A DNA stretch of 64,000 nt from Alcanivoracaceae bacterium (GCA_029210325.1 JARGPU010000001.1:754126-818125); one strand, 5' to 3'. Shown: positions 10,409 through 19,964, counted from the first letter of the stretch. Translations and numbers: made by a program. Notes: generated by a model from the letters alone, not told the origin.

Positions 10409-11983
10409 TTAAAAAATGGTACCACTGACGATGGGCTGGAATGCAGTCAGGCGATCAAGGCTGACCGAGTTGCCAAGGCTATGTGTCGGGAATCGAGTTG
10501 CGAATTCACCGACCTCCCCATGCAGTGCCATGTAGTTAAGCAGAACAGACTCCACCAGCAGGTTGGGATTGTTGGCGGCTGGGGTAGCCGAGGTTTCCAC
10601 GGAGCCGTCGCTGCGCATGTAACCGAGTTGCTGGCGTCGTGCCAGAGGAATGCCACTGCTGTCCACCAGCTGTGGCTGTCCGCCCGGGTTGTATACCAGA
10701 AAGAACGAAGCCGCGGTGGCGGAGCTATCCCCGGTCCATTCGCCCTTGCCACGTCCATTAACGGAGTCATCAACACGTCCATTGCTCGCCACGGATCCAT
10801 CGCTGAACACATAAACCATCAGCGGTGTATTACGCCGTGCTGCATATTCGAGGCAGGCGCCGATACAGCGGCCCGCACGCAGATCACGCAACTCGCCGGT
10901 GCCGCGTTCGCCAGTGTGATAGTCGTATCCACCTAAGGTGACGCAGCCGGCCCCGGCATAGCCATTGACCACCAACTTCATGATCGACGCAGTTTTTCGG
11001 AACTCACCGTCGCTGGCAAATTCCGCCGCGGAGAAGATGCCGCTATCACCAACGATGTCGGCATCCAGATCCACATTCAGGGCAGCAGGGTCACCGAATC
11101 GGTCAGCGATATCCGCGGCCTTGATGTAGCCGCACTCGATCATATCGCGCAGCACATCGTCGCCACTGATACCGAGGCCAGGGGAGATGCTGTCCAGCTT
11201 CATACGACTGATACGGGCGATGGACTCCATCACTGCTACCGCATCGGATTGATCGAGCAGTCCCACCAGCTTGCCGGTGCTAACCAGGCCAGTTACATCG
11301 GACGGCCGATCAATTTTCGTGGGCCGCGCCGAGGACTCAAACATGGAGGGCGGGAACACTGAATTACCACCGGAGTCGCTACTGCGCGAGCCGACGGTGG
11401 CAAGTAATTCGCCGTTGGCGCCTGCCCGAAAAATACCATACAGCGGATTGTGCGGGTTATTGGCGGTGTCATTCTCGGAGCGGGCCGGGATTACCGCACC
11501 GTTAATGAATGCAGAGCGAGTGCCGGCCTTTTCTGTTATCCCGGCAAGAAACTGCGAGTCACTATGGAATGCCAGACCGAAATCCCGGTTCATAAAACCG
11601 GACAGGCTTGGCACCATATTGCCGGGTACGCCCAGACGTGAGTAGCCAGCCGTGGATAGAAAGTCTTCCTGACCGCCAAGCCCGCCTACCAACACGTTAG
11701 AGCCAGCAATGCTTGCACCACCGGCCAGGTCAAAGCAGATAAAAGGAATTTTCCCGGCACCGGCCACAGCAATGCCGCAGGGTGTTTTTAACGCTTCAAG
11801 GTCCGGTGCCAGAGCTGCATAGGCGGCCCGTGGATTACTGAACAGGCTCATCACACCAATGCTGCTCACCAGTCCGGCGCCTCGCAGCATGCCTCTGGCG
11901 ATAAACTCGCGCCGATTCATCGGCTTGCCATGTTCAGTCAGTTGCAGCGGAGCATCCGGGTGCAGGGGGCGATTGCGTTTCAT
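10409..11983 (-). CDS. Tat-exported DUF1501-like protein
   Basis: About 524 residues. A twin-arginine-type signal (NRREFIARGMLRGAGL) appears at residues 23-38, so the folded protein, possibly with cofactor, is likely exported by Tat. The later stretch with GGYDYHTGERG, a helical segment and LMVYVFSDGSVASNG resembles the metal-enzyme-like core of DUF1501 proteins (alkaline-phosphatase-like superfamily), with FSDG replacing the usual SEFGRT-type motif. Automatic pipelines sometimes label such proteins GspF, which nothing in the sequence supports. A GGAGG site lies 7 bp before the chosen ATG, and the stop of the upstream di-heme gene is 13 bp away. DUF1501 genes often accompany exported heme proteins, as here. 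Confidence 0.75.
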   Translation of the reverse strand: MKRNRPLHPDAPLQLTEHGKPMNRREFIARGMLRGAGLVSSIGVMSLFSNPRAAYAALAPDLEALKTPCGIAVAGAGKIPFICFDLAGGASIAGSNVLVGGLGGQEDFLSTAGYSRLGVPGNMVPSLSGFMNRDFGLAFHSDSQFLAGITEKAGTRSAFINGAVIPARSENDTANNPHNPLYGIFRAGANGELLATVGSRSSDSGGNSVFPPSMFESSARPTKIDRPSDVTGLVSTGKLVGLLDQSDAVAVMESIARISRMKLDSISPGLGISGDDVLRDMIECGYIKAADIADRFGDPAALNVDLDADIVGDSGIFSAAEFASDGEFRKTASIMKLVVNGYAGAGCVTLGGYDYHTGERGTGELRDLRAGRCIGACLEYAARRNTPLMVYVFSDGSVASNGRVDDSVNGRGKGEWTGDSSATAASFFLVYNPGGQPQLVDSSGIPLARRQQLGYMRSDGSVETSATPAANNPNLLVESVLLNYMALHGEVGEFATRFPTHSLGNSVSLDRLTAFQPIVSGTIF

Positions 11984-11996
11984 GATGAGGCCTCCG

Positions 11997-14486
11997 TTAT
12001 TGCAGCAGCAGTGTGGCACTGCCCAGCGTCGCTGCGCAGGCGGCCTTAGTGGCAATCAGTGACTGATCGGCGGGGCAGGGGCCATTACAGCGCGCCAAGC
12101 CATCGGCAATGCCATCCGGGTCACCTACCGGCTTGTTGTCGGCCATGCTAAGTAGCAGGCTTTGTAGTTCTGCGCTGACTGCGGCGGCGGCAGGTTGAGT
12201 ATCAATGTTGTCGCCAACCATGCGATTGACCAACGGTGTGATCACCAGCGCCTGCCAGTCTCCATCAGAGATCGCGTTAGCGTTCACGGTGAAGTCCATG
12301 CCAACGAAGAATTCCTTATCCAGTCTGGCGGCTTCCTCCTCCACCAGTGCATTGCAATATTCGATGGCAAGCTGGGCCACGCCGATCTGGTGGGCGGTGA
12401 CAAAGCCGTCGGCTGCTTCATTAATGGGTAGCTGCTGGCGCACCAGGTTGAAGGTGTCCCGCACATCCGGCTGAGCCATAGCAACGCCGCTGACCGCACT
12501 CATGCTGGCATGAACTTCGTCGAAGGTGCGCAAGCCAATCGCTGGCCGCGCCGTGCCGGGGGAGATTACCACCGGCAGCGGCGCGCTATCGGTATAGACG
12601 TTTTCATGCTCGCCAAGGGTGGCAAAGGTGAGGAAGAATTCGTCCTGACTCTCGCCGTTTTCCAGCGCAATAACAGTTCCTAGATTTGACAATGGCTGCA
12701 GTGGTGCCTGCCAGTCTACGCCGCCGAGAGTGGTGGATAGATTGGTCCAGACCTGGCCAACTCCGGTTTCCCGGCCATTGATGCCAATGCGCATGCCTTG
12801 CAGTTCAACCGGTAGCGGGTTTGGGCTTTCACCAAGGACGATAAAGAACGGCTCGGTAAACAAGTACGCGTAGTTATCGAAACGTGATACTTCGAAGCCG
12901 ATGTAGCTGTCTTCGCTGCCGATCAGCTCACCGATGCTGAACAGCAGGAAGAAGCGCTCGCCAACACCGGCGGCGAAATTCTGTGCCAGCTGCTGCTCGG
13001 TAAGGGCGCGATTATGTACGGCGACAAAGCGCAGTACGCCTTGCCACTGTCGACTGCCATCCGCTTCGCTGCCCAGCACCAGCGCATAGATGTCATCCCA
13101 GGAGCCGAGCAAGCTTGGGCTTTGCTGATCCACAGCACCGCTATCGACTCCATTAATAAATAACCGGCGGCCATTGATGGGATCATAAGTGAGGGCAACA
13201 TGTTGCAGGGTGGCTTGCAGGGACTCCGCCGGGCTAAGCATGGCGGGCATGCCATTCAGGTCTGTACCTTCGTGGCGCAGCAGCGCGCTATAGCTGGATT
13301 GCTCCTGTGCCAGTGTGACGTTGCGAATTTCCTCGCTGCCGGAGTAGCTGATGATATTGGCATCGTCCTGCGCTGGTGTGGATGGAATCACCCAGGCTTC
13401 CAGAGTGAACTCACCGCTGGCGCGAATCAGGTTGGCCAGTTTGCTGCTGGCAGAAACGCTGCCTTGGGCTTTGCCGTCATTGATACGAACGCCCCAGCCG
13501 CCAACCCACTCGTAATCTCCACTTAAGGTCAGGTTGATGGCCGGCTCTATGCCACTGGTATCGAAGGCGGTACTGCCGGTGCCAGTGCGGAATTCATAGC
13601 GGGCGATGATATTGCTATCGAATCGCCCACCGCTGGCAGCGAGGATGCCGTCTGTCAGTCTCAGTGCTTTGCTGAAAACCAGCTCTTCTGGCGGTTGCTG
13701 TGGCTCGATAGTGCCTGCCAGTGCGGCAATGGCATTAGTCATGGCGGTTGCATCAGCGCTGCAGTCGTCGCTCCAGCAGTTGTGGTTATCGTTAGTCAGG
13801 CGCTGCACCACCCGTGATGCAGATGGCTGATCCAGATTGATTACTCCCTGCACCGCAAGATAGGCCGCTTCCACATCGCTATGGCCAATATAGGGTGATA
13901 CCGGAGACTGTGCTTGCGGCGCATGACATTCTGAGCAGAAGTTACTCAGCAGCGGATAGACATGGATTTCAAAGTCGCTGGAGGCGCTGGGGAAGTAGCG
14001 GGTTTCTCCGGCGTCACGGATCACCGGCGCAGAAAATTCGATCAGTCCGACCTCACCACCATCGTTAGCGCCGGCCCAATTGCTTATCCAGGTGGTAAGT
14101 AGTTCTGCGCAAGCCTGATCACTGTCGAGCCAGCAGTTATGCCCGCCGCCAACTTTACTAACCAGCTGTGAGTTAGCCGGAGTAAAAAGGTTGACCACGG
14201 TGCTGGCCGCGGTGAAGGCAAGGTGGATGTCATCACGCCGCACAAAAGCAGGTGCCTGGCCGCCGGCATCATGGCAGGCACCACAGCGATCAACCCGCAC
14301 CAGGTTGTCCCATACATGAGTCTTGAAAGCAGCAACATCAGCGCTACGCGGCGTTGGTCCGCTGTAGTTCACAGCGTCCTCGCCCAGCGGAGGTGGATTG
14401 CTGGTTACCGGCGCGCCGCTGTCGGCACCACATCCGGCCAGTGCGGCCAGCAACATTATTGGCGAGAGTAAACGCAGGATCATCAT
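11997..14486 (-). CDS. Di-heme c-type lipoprotein with LamG (concanavalin-like) domain
   Basis: 829 residues. A lipoprotein signal ends LAALAGC, predicting membrane anchoring. Two heme c attachment motifs, CGACH (residues 68-72) and CSECH (184-188), each sit in a comparable local context (preceding helix, following hydrophobic region), suggesting a duplicated mono-heme module. A LamG-type beta-sandwich follows at about 355-510 (FTLEAWVIPST to the ALTEQQL helix), and the C-terminal 300 residues are of unknown fold. The start is supported by AAGGAG eight bases upstream. Combining heme with a carbohydrate- or ligand-binding lectin fold on a surface lipoprotein suggests electron transfer at the cell envelope (inference). 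Confidence 0.85.
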   Translation of the reverse strand: MMILRLLSPIMLLAALAGCGADSGAPVTSNPPPLGEDAVNYSGPTPRSADVAAFKTHVWDNLVRVDRCGACHDAGGQAPAFVRRDDIHLAFTAASTVVNLFTPANSQLVSKVGGGHNCWLDSDQACAELLTTWISNWAGANDGGEVGLIEFSAPVIRDAGETRYFPSASSDFEIHVYPLLSNFCSECHAPQAQSPVSPYIGHSDVEAAYLAVQGVINLDQPSASRVVQRLTNDNHNCWSDDCSADATAMTNAIAALAGTIEPQQPPEELVFSKALRLTDGILAASGGRFDSNIIARYEFRTGTGSTAFDTSGIEPAINLTLSGDYEWVGGWGVRINDGKAQGSVSASSKLANLIRASGEFTLEAWVIPSTPAQDDANIISYSGSEEIRNVTLAQEQSSYSALLRHEGTDLNGMPAMLSPAESLQATLQHVALTYDPINGRRLFINGVDSGAVDQQSPSLLGSWDDIYALVLGSEADGSRQWQGVLRFVAVHNRALTEQQLAQNFAAGVGERFFLLFSIGELIGSEDSYIGFEVSRFDNYAYLFTEPFFIVLGESPNPLPVELQGMRIGINGRETGVGQVWTNLSTTLGGVDWQAPLQPLSNLGTVIALENGESQDEFFLTFATLGEHENVYTDSAPLPVVISPGTARPAIGLRTFDEVHASMSAVSGVAMAQPDVRDTFNLVRQQLPINEAADGFVTAHQIGVAQLAIEYCNALVEEEAARLDKEFFVGMDFTVNANAISDGDWQALVITPLVNRMVGDNIDTQPAAAAVSAELQSLLLSMADNKPVGDPDGIADGLARCNGPCPADQSLIATKAACAATLGSATLLLQ

Positions 14487-14496
14487 GGTGGTCTCC

Positions 14497-15684
14497 TTAC
14501 TCGCCCATGCAATAAACGGCGGCATCAGCGAAAAGATCTTTCAGCTGGTAGCCATTGCCACGGAAGTTACTGGTCATGCTTTCAATCTGGCTAACATCTG
14601 TCGCCGATGTGGGGCCTCGCAGGCACACGGCGCGGAATGTCTTCTGTGCCTGACAGGTGGCAAAGGCTTCGCTATTGGCCAGTTCTTCACCTAGGCTCTT
14701 GGCGCCATTGCCGCTGCCCGACAAGGATGCCGACCAGCCAAGGCCGCTATGGGGGCCGCTGCGCCAGTAGTTATCCCAGCGGTCATCCGGTGTGACGAAG
14801 CCGAACGGAAAGTTATTGGCGTTGATCAGGTATTTGGGCTGTACGCTGTTGTCAGTGTATTCAATCTGGCCGTTGCCAGTGCCTTCTTCGCCAGTCCAAT
14901 TGTAATAGGCAAAGGCTTGCGCCATCGGGTCCATGCCATTGTGGCAGCCAACACAGTTGTTCAGAAAAACGCGACTGTCGCCACCGGGGCTGCGGGTGAC
15001 ATCCTGACGAATCCTGTCTGCCGGACGGCTGATGTCATGCATCTGTTCCATGTCACGACACAGGTGGTGCATCAAGGTAAAGCGCAACATGGCTCGATTG
15101 GTTCCTGCAACGAAATAGGCCATCGAAGAGGCGCGGCTGGTGATGACACCGGCGGTGGCGTTTTGCGGAATGCCGTATATCGCTGACTGCTGCTGTTGGA
15201 TCAGGTAATCCTGTAAAGGAACACGTTGATTTTCCAGCGCTTCGTAGTGGGCGTTAGAAGACGCAGAGACTGCCGGCACGGTGTAGCCGTCATTACTCAA
15301 TGCTGCGCTGTCACCGGCATAAAGAATGTCGCCGGAGAGTGCTTCGCGGAAGTCAATGCCATCACGGGCCATGCCTATTACGGTGGCCACGTAATCATTC
15401 AGTGGTGCAAAAACATTCTGCTCCTCATTAGTCCATGGCATGACAAAGTTCTTCAGGGTGACGTCATAGAAGGCGTCTTCCTGCATGGCTCGCATGGCTG
15501 CCTCATGCTCGCGTTCGTCCTCTATCAATGCAGCCAGCTCGACCAGCAGCGGTTCTGCAGGTGGGGTGCCGGTCAGTCGGTCATGCAGCTGTTTGGCCTG
15601 CTCCCGTGGTCCGGCCAGGGCGGTGCCCGCGAGTGCTGCGCAAAGCAGGGCAACAACCATCTGCTGTATCCATATCCTTTCCAT
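14497..15684 (-). CDS. Exported mono-heme c-type protein (DUF1588-like heme site)
   Basis: About 395 residues from the ATG at 15684, which gives a clear signal peptide (MVVALLCAALAGTALAG). One heme motif, CVGCHNGMDPM, lies at residues 244-248 and beyond. CxxCH followed by MDP and then a FAYYNW segment recalls the DUF1588 heme region of planctomycete-type exported cytochromes, where the methionine may serve as distal ligand (inference). It is the first gene of the leftward operon, followed after 10 bp by the di-heme LamG protein. It faces the divergent beta-propeller gene across a 140-190 bp regulatory gap. Confidence 0.8.
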   Translation of the reverse strand: MERIWIQQMVVALLCAALAGTALAGPREQAKQLHDRLTGTPPAEPLLVELAALIEDEREHEAAMRAMQEDAFYDVTLKNFVMPWTNEEQNVFAPLNDYVATVIGMARDGIDFREALSGDILYAGDSAALSNDGYTVPAVSASSNAHYEALENQRVPLQDYLIQQQQSAIYGIPQNATAGVITSRASSMAYFVAGTNRAMLRFTLMHHLCRDMEQMHDISRPADRIRQDVTRSPGGDSRVFLNNCVGCHNGMDPMAQAFAYYNWTGEEGTGNGQIEYTDNSVQPKYLINANNFPFGFVTPDDRWDNYWRSGPHSGLGWSASLSGSGNGAKSLGEELANSEAFATCQAQKTFRAVCLRGPTSATDVSQIESMTSNFRGNGYQLKDLFADAAVYCMGE

Positions 15685-15792
15685 GACAACCCCGATTACC
15701 TGATTTGGTGCAGCTGCATTATTCTGGCACGCAATGTCTGTGCCAGTGCATATCTGTATAAATGCATTGTGCAGCAATTAAAGCTTCGCTGA

Positions 15793-15810
15793 CTGTGCTG
15801 TACAGCGCAG
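15793..15810. promoter_or_regulatory. 18-bp near-perfect palindrome between divergent operons
   Basis: CTGTGCTGTACAGCGCAG has a perfect 10-bp core (GCTGTACAGC) and one mismatched pair further out. It lies between the divergent heme-protein operons, 16 bp before the first possible start of the rightward gene. It has the form of a dimeric repressor or activator site. It is not a standard LexA box because CTG and CAG are 12, not 10, bases apart. No cognate regulator gene is adjacent. Confidence 0.35.
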
Positions 15811-15825
15811 ATTTACAGTGAGGAC

Positions 15826-18525
15826 ATGCACGATACTTGCACGGTAGCGATAAGCGGACAAACGGCAGGGTGTGAGGTGACTATCAGGTACGTACGTTCG
15901 GTATGGGTTTCTATCCCCATCATTTTTGTGATGCTGTTCACCCTGTCTGGCTGCCTGGGAGATAGCCAGACCGGTGGTGTCGATCCCCGCTTGGGAGAGG
16001 CGCCGGTTGCCTATGTGCTACGTAGCGCGCCGCTGGATGAAGATGGCCTCATGTTGGTGCGCAATGAAAGGGAGCCAGACAGTTTCTATGCCGGTGGCGA
16101 GCTGGTAATACGAGAGGCTGCCTCACCCAGCGCCGCAGAGCGACGAATTTCCCAGCGTATATTTGCGCAGCCCCACGACGTGAGGCACCTAAGCCCTTCG
16201 TATGATGGGCGCCGACTGCTGTTCTCTTTGCGCGCACCGGAGATTCCCGGTGCCGATGACGATGATCAGCCCCGCTGGAATATCTGGGAGTACGACGCCG
16301 ACACGGATGAAGTCAGGCGCATCATTTCAAGTGACCTGATCGCTGAGGAAGCTCAGGATCTGATGCCGCGCTATCTACCAGATGGCCGTATTCTGTTTGT
16401 TTCTGACCGTCAGCGTCAGTCGCGCGCGCGGTTACTTGATGAAGGCAAGCCGCAGTTCTCCCCTCAGGAAGAAAGTCGCCGGGTTAATGGATTGACCTTG
16501 CATGTGATGAATAGCGATGGCAGTGATATCAGCCAGATCAGCTTTAATCCCAGTCACGACCTTTTCCCACTGGTGATGAACGATGGTCGCCTGCTGTTGG
16601 TGCGTTGGGACAACAATGGAACTGTGAATGAGTTCAATCTGTATGCCATGAGGCCAGATGGTGGCGCTGTGGACATTCTCTACGGTGCAGATAGTCACGC
16701 GCAGGACGACCCTGCTCCTTTATACACCAACCCGGCGCTGCTCGAAGACGGTCGCCTGCTGGTGATGAAAAGGCCGACTGAGAGCATGACCTGGTCAGCC
16801 CTGCCGTTAGTGATAGATTTTCGTGACTTTATCAATATAGACGAGCCACTGGTGCCGGGCGCTGCATTGCAGGCAGAACAGTTGCTTAGCGATTTGCCGT
16901 TTACAGATGATGATGAAATCGCAGTTGCTGGCCGCTTTGCCGCACTGACTCCGCTGGCAGATGGCAGTGGACGGTTGTTGGCAGCCTGGGCCCCCTGCCG
17001 GCTACGCCATCCGGTTACTGAAGAGTTGCTGGCCTGTACGGATGAAAACATAAATATCACCGATATTGTTGAAGCTGAACCAGCCTATGGGTTGTGGATA
17101 TTTGATCAAGCCAGTAATCGGCAGCTGCCGGTAGTGTCGCCCCGTGATGGCATCATGGTGACAGAAGCGGTGGTGCTGGCGGCACGCACGCGACCGCCTG
17201 CGCTAGCAGATGGAGTGCCGGGTATTGATCGTGACCTGGTGTTGGCGGAGCGTGGTGCCGGGGTTCTCAATATTCGCAGCGTATATGACTTTGCCGGAGA
17301 GTTTGATCCGCTGGTGGCACTGCCCGCTGGCGTCACCACCTTGGCTCAATTTGCTGACCCGGCACTGGTCACCGCTGAGCAGCGTAGTGTCCGCTTTCTG
17401 CGAATTGCCAAGGCAGTGCTGGTGCCGGATCGCGATGTTGTGATGGTGAATGGCGCTGATATCGGCCGCCTGCCGGCGCTGGGCATGCGTGAGTTGGTGG
17501 GTTATGTGCCGGTGGCGCCGGATGGCTCTGTTCGGGTTGAGGTGCCGGCCAATGTCGCTCTGGATATCCAGTTGGTGGATGCCAGTGGTCGGCGCATAGG
17601 CTCGCAGCACGGCGCTTGGCTTAGCGTTCGTCCGGGTGAGGAGGTCTATTGCGGAGGTTGTCATGAGGCTGGCTCGCCAGCGCCTCATGGCCGCGTCGAT
17701 GCGCAGCCACCGAGTATCAATCCAGGTGCTCCGGTAACTGGTTCTCCGTTTCCCAATACCCGTCCTCAGCTATTTGCCGATGCCGGAGATAGTATGGCGG
17801 AGGTACTCACTCGAGTGGAGCCTGAGCGTCTGCAGCCGTCCGTGGATATGGTGTTTGTTGATGTCTGGACAGATCCTGCAGTGCGGGTGCCAGACGATCC
17901 GATGCAGCTGCTTTACTCCGATTTGCAAACCGCTGTGCCGGCGGATGCTGGCTGCATTGATGGGTGGACCCCGTTGTGCCGCACTGTGATCCACTACCGC
18001 GATCATATTCAGCCGTTGTGGGAGCTGCCTCGTCAGGTGGATATTGATGCAGTGCCCACCGACGCCACATGTATTGGCTGCCATTCGCGTCGGGATGACG
18101 CTGATATGCTTCAGGTGCCTCCGGGGCAGCTGGAACTGACTGCTGAAATTGCCCCCGAGTCAGCCTCACAGTTGGTTAGCTACCGGGAACTACTGTTTAC
18201 CGATAATACGCTTGAGCTGGTCGACGGCGCCCTGGTGGATCAGTTGGTGCCGGTGCTGGATGATAATGGTGATCCGGTGTTTGTCACCGACGAAGAGGGT
18301 AATCTGCTGCTGGACCTGAATGACAACCCCATTCCACTGCAAGAGCCAGTGCAGATCGGTGCGCCGATGATCGCTGGTGCCTCGCGATTTGGACGATTCT
18401 TCCCCCTGTTTCTTACCGGTGGCAACCATCAAGGTTGGCTTGACTCCGCAGAGCTGCGCTTGCTGGCGGAGTGGCTGGACATAGGCGCGCAGAATTATAA
18501 CGATCCGTTTGTTGTGCCACAGTAG
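15826..18525 (+). CDS. Di-heme beta-propeller lipoprotein (HzsA/PD40-like)
   Basis: Up to 899 residues. A lipobox (FTLSGC) shows it is a lipoprotein. A GTG at 15877 would give the more normal signal length (about 27 residues before the cysteine, 882 residues in all), so the ATG at 15826 may be too early. The N-terminal half carries TolB/PD40-type propeller blades (HLSPSYDGRRLLFS, PRYLPDGRILFVSD, LHVMNSDGSDISQIS). Two heme c sites follow: CGGCH (609-613) and CIGCH (749-753), numbered from 15826. Propeller-plus-heme architecture resembles proteins annotated as HzsA-related, without implying hydrazine chemistry. It is the first gene of the rightward operon. Confidence 0.83.
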   Translation: MHDTCTVAISGQTAGCEVTIRYVRSVWVSIPIIFVMLFTLSGCLGDSQTGGVDPRLGEAPVAYVLRSAPLDEDGLMLVRNEREPDSFYAGGELVIREAASPSAAERRISQRIFAQPHDVRHLSPSYDGRRLLFSLRAPEIPGADDDDQPRWNIWEYDADTDEVRRIISSDLIAEEAQDLMPRYLPDGRILFVSDRQRQSRARLLDEGKPQFSPQEESRRVNGLTLHVMNSDGSDISQISFNPSHDLFPLVMNDGRLLLVRWDNNGTVNEFNLYAMRPDGGAVDILYGADSHAQDDPAPLYTNPALLEDGRLLVMKRPTESMTWSALPLVIDFRDFINIDEPLVPGAALQAEQLLSDLPFTDDDEIAVAGRFAALTPLADGSGRLLAAWAPCRLRHPVTEELLACTDENINITDIVEAEPAYGLWIFDQASNRQLPVVSPRDGIMVTEAVVLAARTRPPALADGVPGIDRDLVLAERGAGVLNIRSVYDFAGEFDPLVALPAGVTTLAQFADPALVTAEQRSVRFLRIAKAVLVPDRDVVMVNGADIGRLPALGMRELVGYVPVAPDGSVRVEVPANVALDIQLVDASGRRIGSQHGAWLSVRPGEEVYCGGCHEAGSPAPHGRVDAQPPSINPGAPVTGSPFPNTRPQLFADAGDSMAEVLTRVEPERLQPSVDMVFVDVWTDPAVRVPDDPMQLLYSDLQTAVPADAGCIDGWTPLCRTVIHYRDHIQPLWELPRQVDIDAVPTDATCIGCHSRRDDADMLQVPPGQLELTAEIAPESASQLVSYRELLFTDNTLELVDGALVDQLVPVLDDNGDPVFVTDEEGNLLLDLNDNPIPLQEPVQIGAPMIAGASRFGRFFPLFLTGGNHQGWLDSAELRLLAEWLDIGAQNYNDPFVVPQ

Positions 18526-18556
18526 GCATCACAGTAAATAAGAGGTGACAGAGCTT

Positions 18557-19288
18557 GTGGCGATAAGGCGGATTATTTTCTTGCTGTTGATGTGCGCCCC
18601 GGCTCTGGTAATGGCTGAGGAATGGCGTGTTCAGGTGGCCGACCCGTACATTGATATACACACGGGGCCGGGTCGGGGCTATCCGGTTTTTAATGTGGCA
18701 GAACAGGGTGCATGGGTCACGCTGATCAAGCGCCGCACTCAGTGGATCAAGGTGCGCACCCCGCGTGGCCAGATTGGTTGGGTGCATCGCCAGCAGCTTG
18801 CCCGTACCCTGGACGAAACCGGCAACTACGTTGCGTTGGAAGAGCGCAGCCTTGAAGACTTTTTTCGCCCTCATGGTGAATTGGGGGTGATGGTAGGGGA
18901 GTTGGATAACATCACCTCTCTGACAGTTCATGGAGGCTATGCCTTTACTGAAAATTTGCAGCTCGATCTGATGTGGACTGAAGCGGCGGGAAGTTTTGCC
19001 AATACCCGGCTGATCAATCTGGGTTTGCAGCATCATCTCTATCCGCGATGGCGCATATCCCCCTATGTGCTTATTGGTGCCGGTTCCGTTCGCGTTGAGC
19101 CCCGTACCGTGCTGGTGAAATCGGATATTCGCAGTGAGCGTGGCGCTCACGCAGGGCTTGGCTTGAGGATTTACCTGACGCGCGAGTTTTTACTGCGTAC
19201 GGAGTATCGCAACTATGTGGTGCTTACCACTGACAACAACAACGATGAGTTTGAAGAATGGCGAACCGGATTCAGTGTGTTGTTCTGA
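18557..19288 (+). CDS. SH3b-domain outer-membrane beta-barrel protein
   Basis: About 243 residues. A signal peptide (IIFLLLMCAPALVMAEE) precedes a bacterial SH3 domain (about residues 25-80: VADPYIDIHTGPGRGYPV to GQIGWVHRQQL). The C-terminal part alternates polar and hydrophobic residues and ends in FSVLF, as expected for an OmpA/OmpW-size beta-barrel with a terminal phenylalanine. GTG at 18557 is preferred because AGAGG lies 11 bases upstream; GTG 18545 overlaps that site. The SH3 part may contact peptidoglycan while the barrel sits in the outer membrane (inference). The end overlaps the next gene by 31 bp. Confidence 0.78.
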   Translation: MAIRRIIFLLLMCAPALVMAEEWRVQVADPYIDIHTGPGRGYPVFNVAEQGAWVTLIKRRTQWIKVRTPRGQIGWVHRQQLARTLDETGNYVALEERSLEDFFRPHGELGVMVGELDNITSLTVHGGYAFTENLQLDLMWTEAAGSFANTRLINLGLQHHLYPRWRISPYVLIGAGSVRVEPRTVLVKSDIRSERGAHAGLGLRIYLTREFLLRTEYRNYVVLTTDNNNDEFEEWRTGFSVLF

Positions 19289-19908
19289 GCTTCTTTGCCG
19301 GAGCTTGCTTAAGTGCAGTTGCAATGCCCGCGGTTGCCGCAGAGCAGGGTGACTCGGCATTGATCGATCCGCGTATCGAGCGCCGGCAGATCAGTGAGGC
19401 ACAGATCGATAGTGAGAATATTGAGGTTGGTGTTTATGGCGGCTTACTTGCGGTGGATAACTTCAATGCTCCGCCGGTGCTTGGTGTGCGTGCGGCCTGG
19501 CATGTGTCGGAAGATATTTTCTTCGAGCTGGCTATGGCAGAGGCGAAAACAGGTGAAACCAGTTTCGAAAAGCTCGGCGGCGGCGTGCAGTTACTAACCG
19601 ATGATGAGAGGGTTTTGCGCTACTACAACTTCTCGGTCGGCTATACGGTTTTGCCGGGGGAGGCGTTCGCCGGACGCAATCGCGCATTTACCAATGGTCT
19701 CTATCTGGTTGGAGGGGCCGGCAGTACCGAGTTTGCCGGGGATAGCCACTTCACCCTGAATGTGGGCGCCGGTTATCGTTTGCTACTGACGGACTGGCTT
19801 AATCTTCGCATGGAAATGCGCAACCATCTTTTTGAGGTGGATGTGTTTGGTGGCGATGAGGTTACCAATAATCTGGAGTGGACATTCGGGCTAGGCGGAT
19901 TTTTCTAA
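19258..19908 (+). CDS. Outer-membrane beta-barrel domain protein
   Basis: 216 residues. A signal peptide (SFFAGACLSAVAMPAVAAE) leads into an eight-strand-size barrel, with alternating strands from VGVYGGLLAVDNF to the terminal GLGGFF. This type recurs as a pair with SH3b-barrel proteins. It begins inside the end of the preceding gene (31-bp overlap), so translation is coupled and the two barrels are probably made in fixed ratio. A pore or outer-membrane partner for the heme proteins of the same operon is a reasonable guess. No catalytic motif is visible. Confidence 0.78.
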   Translation: MANRIQCVVLSFFAGACLSAVAMPAVAAEQGDSALIDPRIERRQISEAQIDSENIEVGVYGGLLAVDNFNAPPVLGVRAAWHVSEDIFFELAMAEAKTGETSFEKLGGGVQLLTDDERVLRYYNFSVGYTVLPGEAFAGRNRAFTNGLYLVGGAGSTEFAGDSHFTLNVGAGYRLLLTDWLNLRMEMRNHLFEVDVFGGDEVTNNLEWTFGLGGFF

Positions 19909-19964
19909 AGTTGATTGGGCTGCTGCAAAAGCGCCTGATGTTACTAAGGCAGGGGAGAGTAGTG

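Noticed and set aside
15793-15810. LexA (SOS) box
   Set aside because: CTG and CAG are separated by 12 bases rather than 10 and the spacer is GC-rich, unlike LexA sites.
15826-18525. True hydrazine synthase subunit
   Set aside because: Only the propeller-plus-CxxCH layout is shared; no other anammox gene is present.
18413-19150. Minus-strand open frame of 245 codons opposite the SH3/barrel gene
   Set aside because: No signal peptide, domain or Shine-Dalgarno; the plus-strand protein has a clear signal, SH3 domain and barrel.
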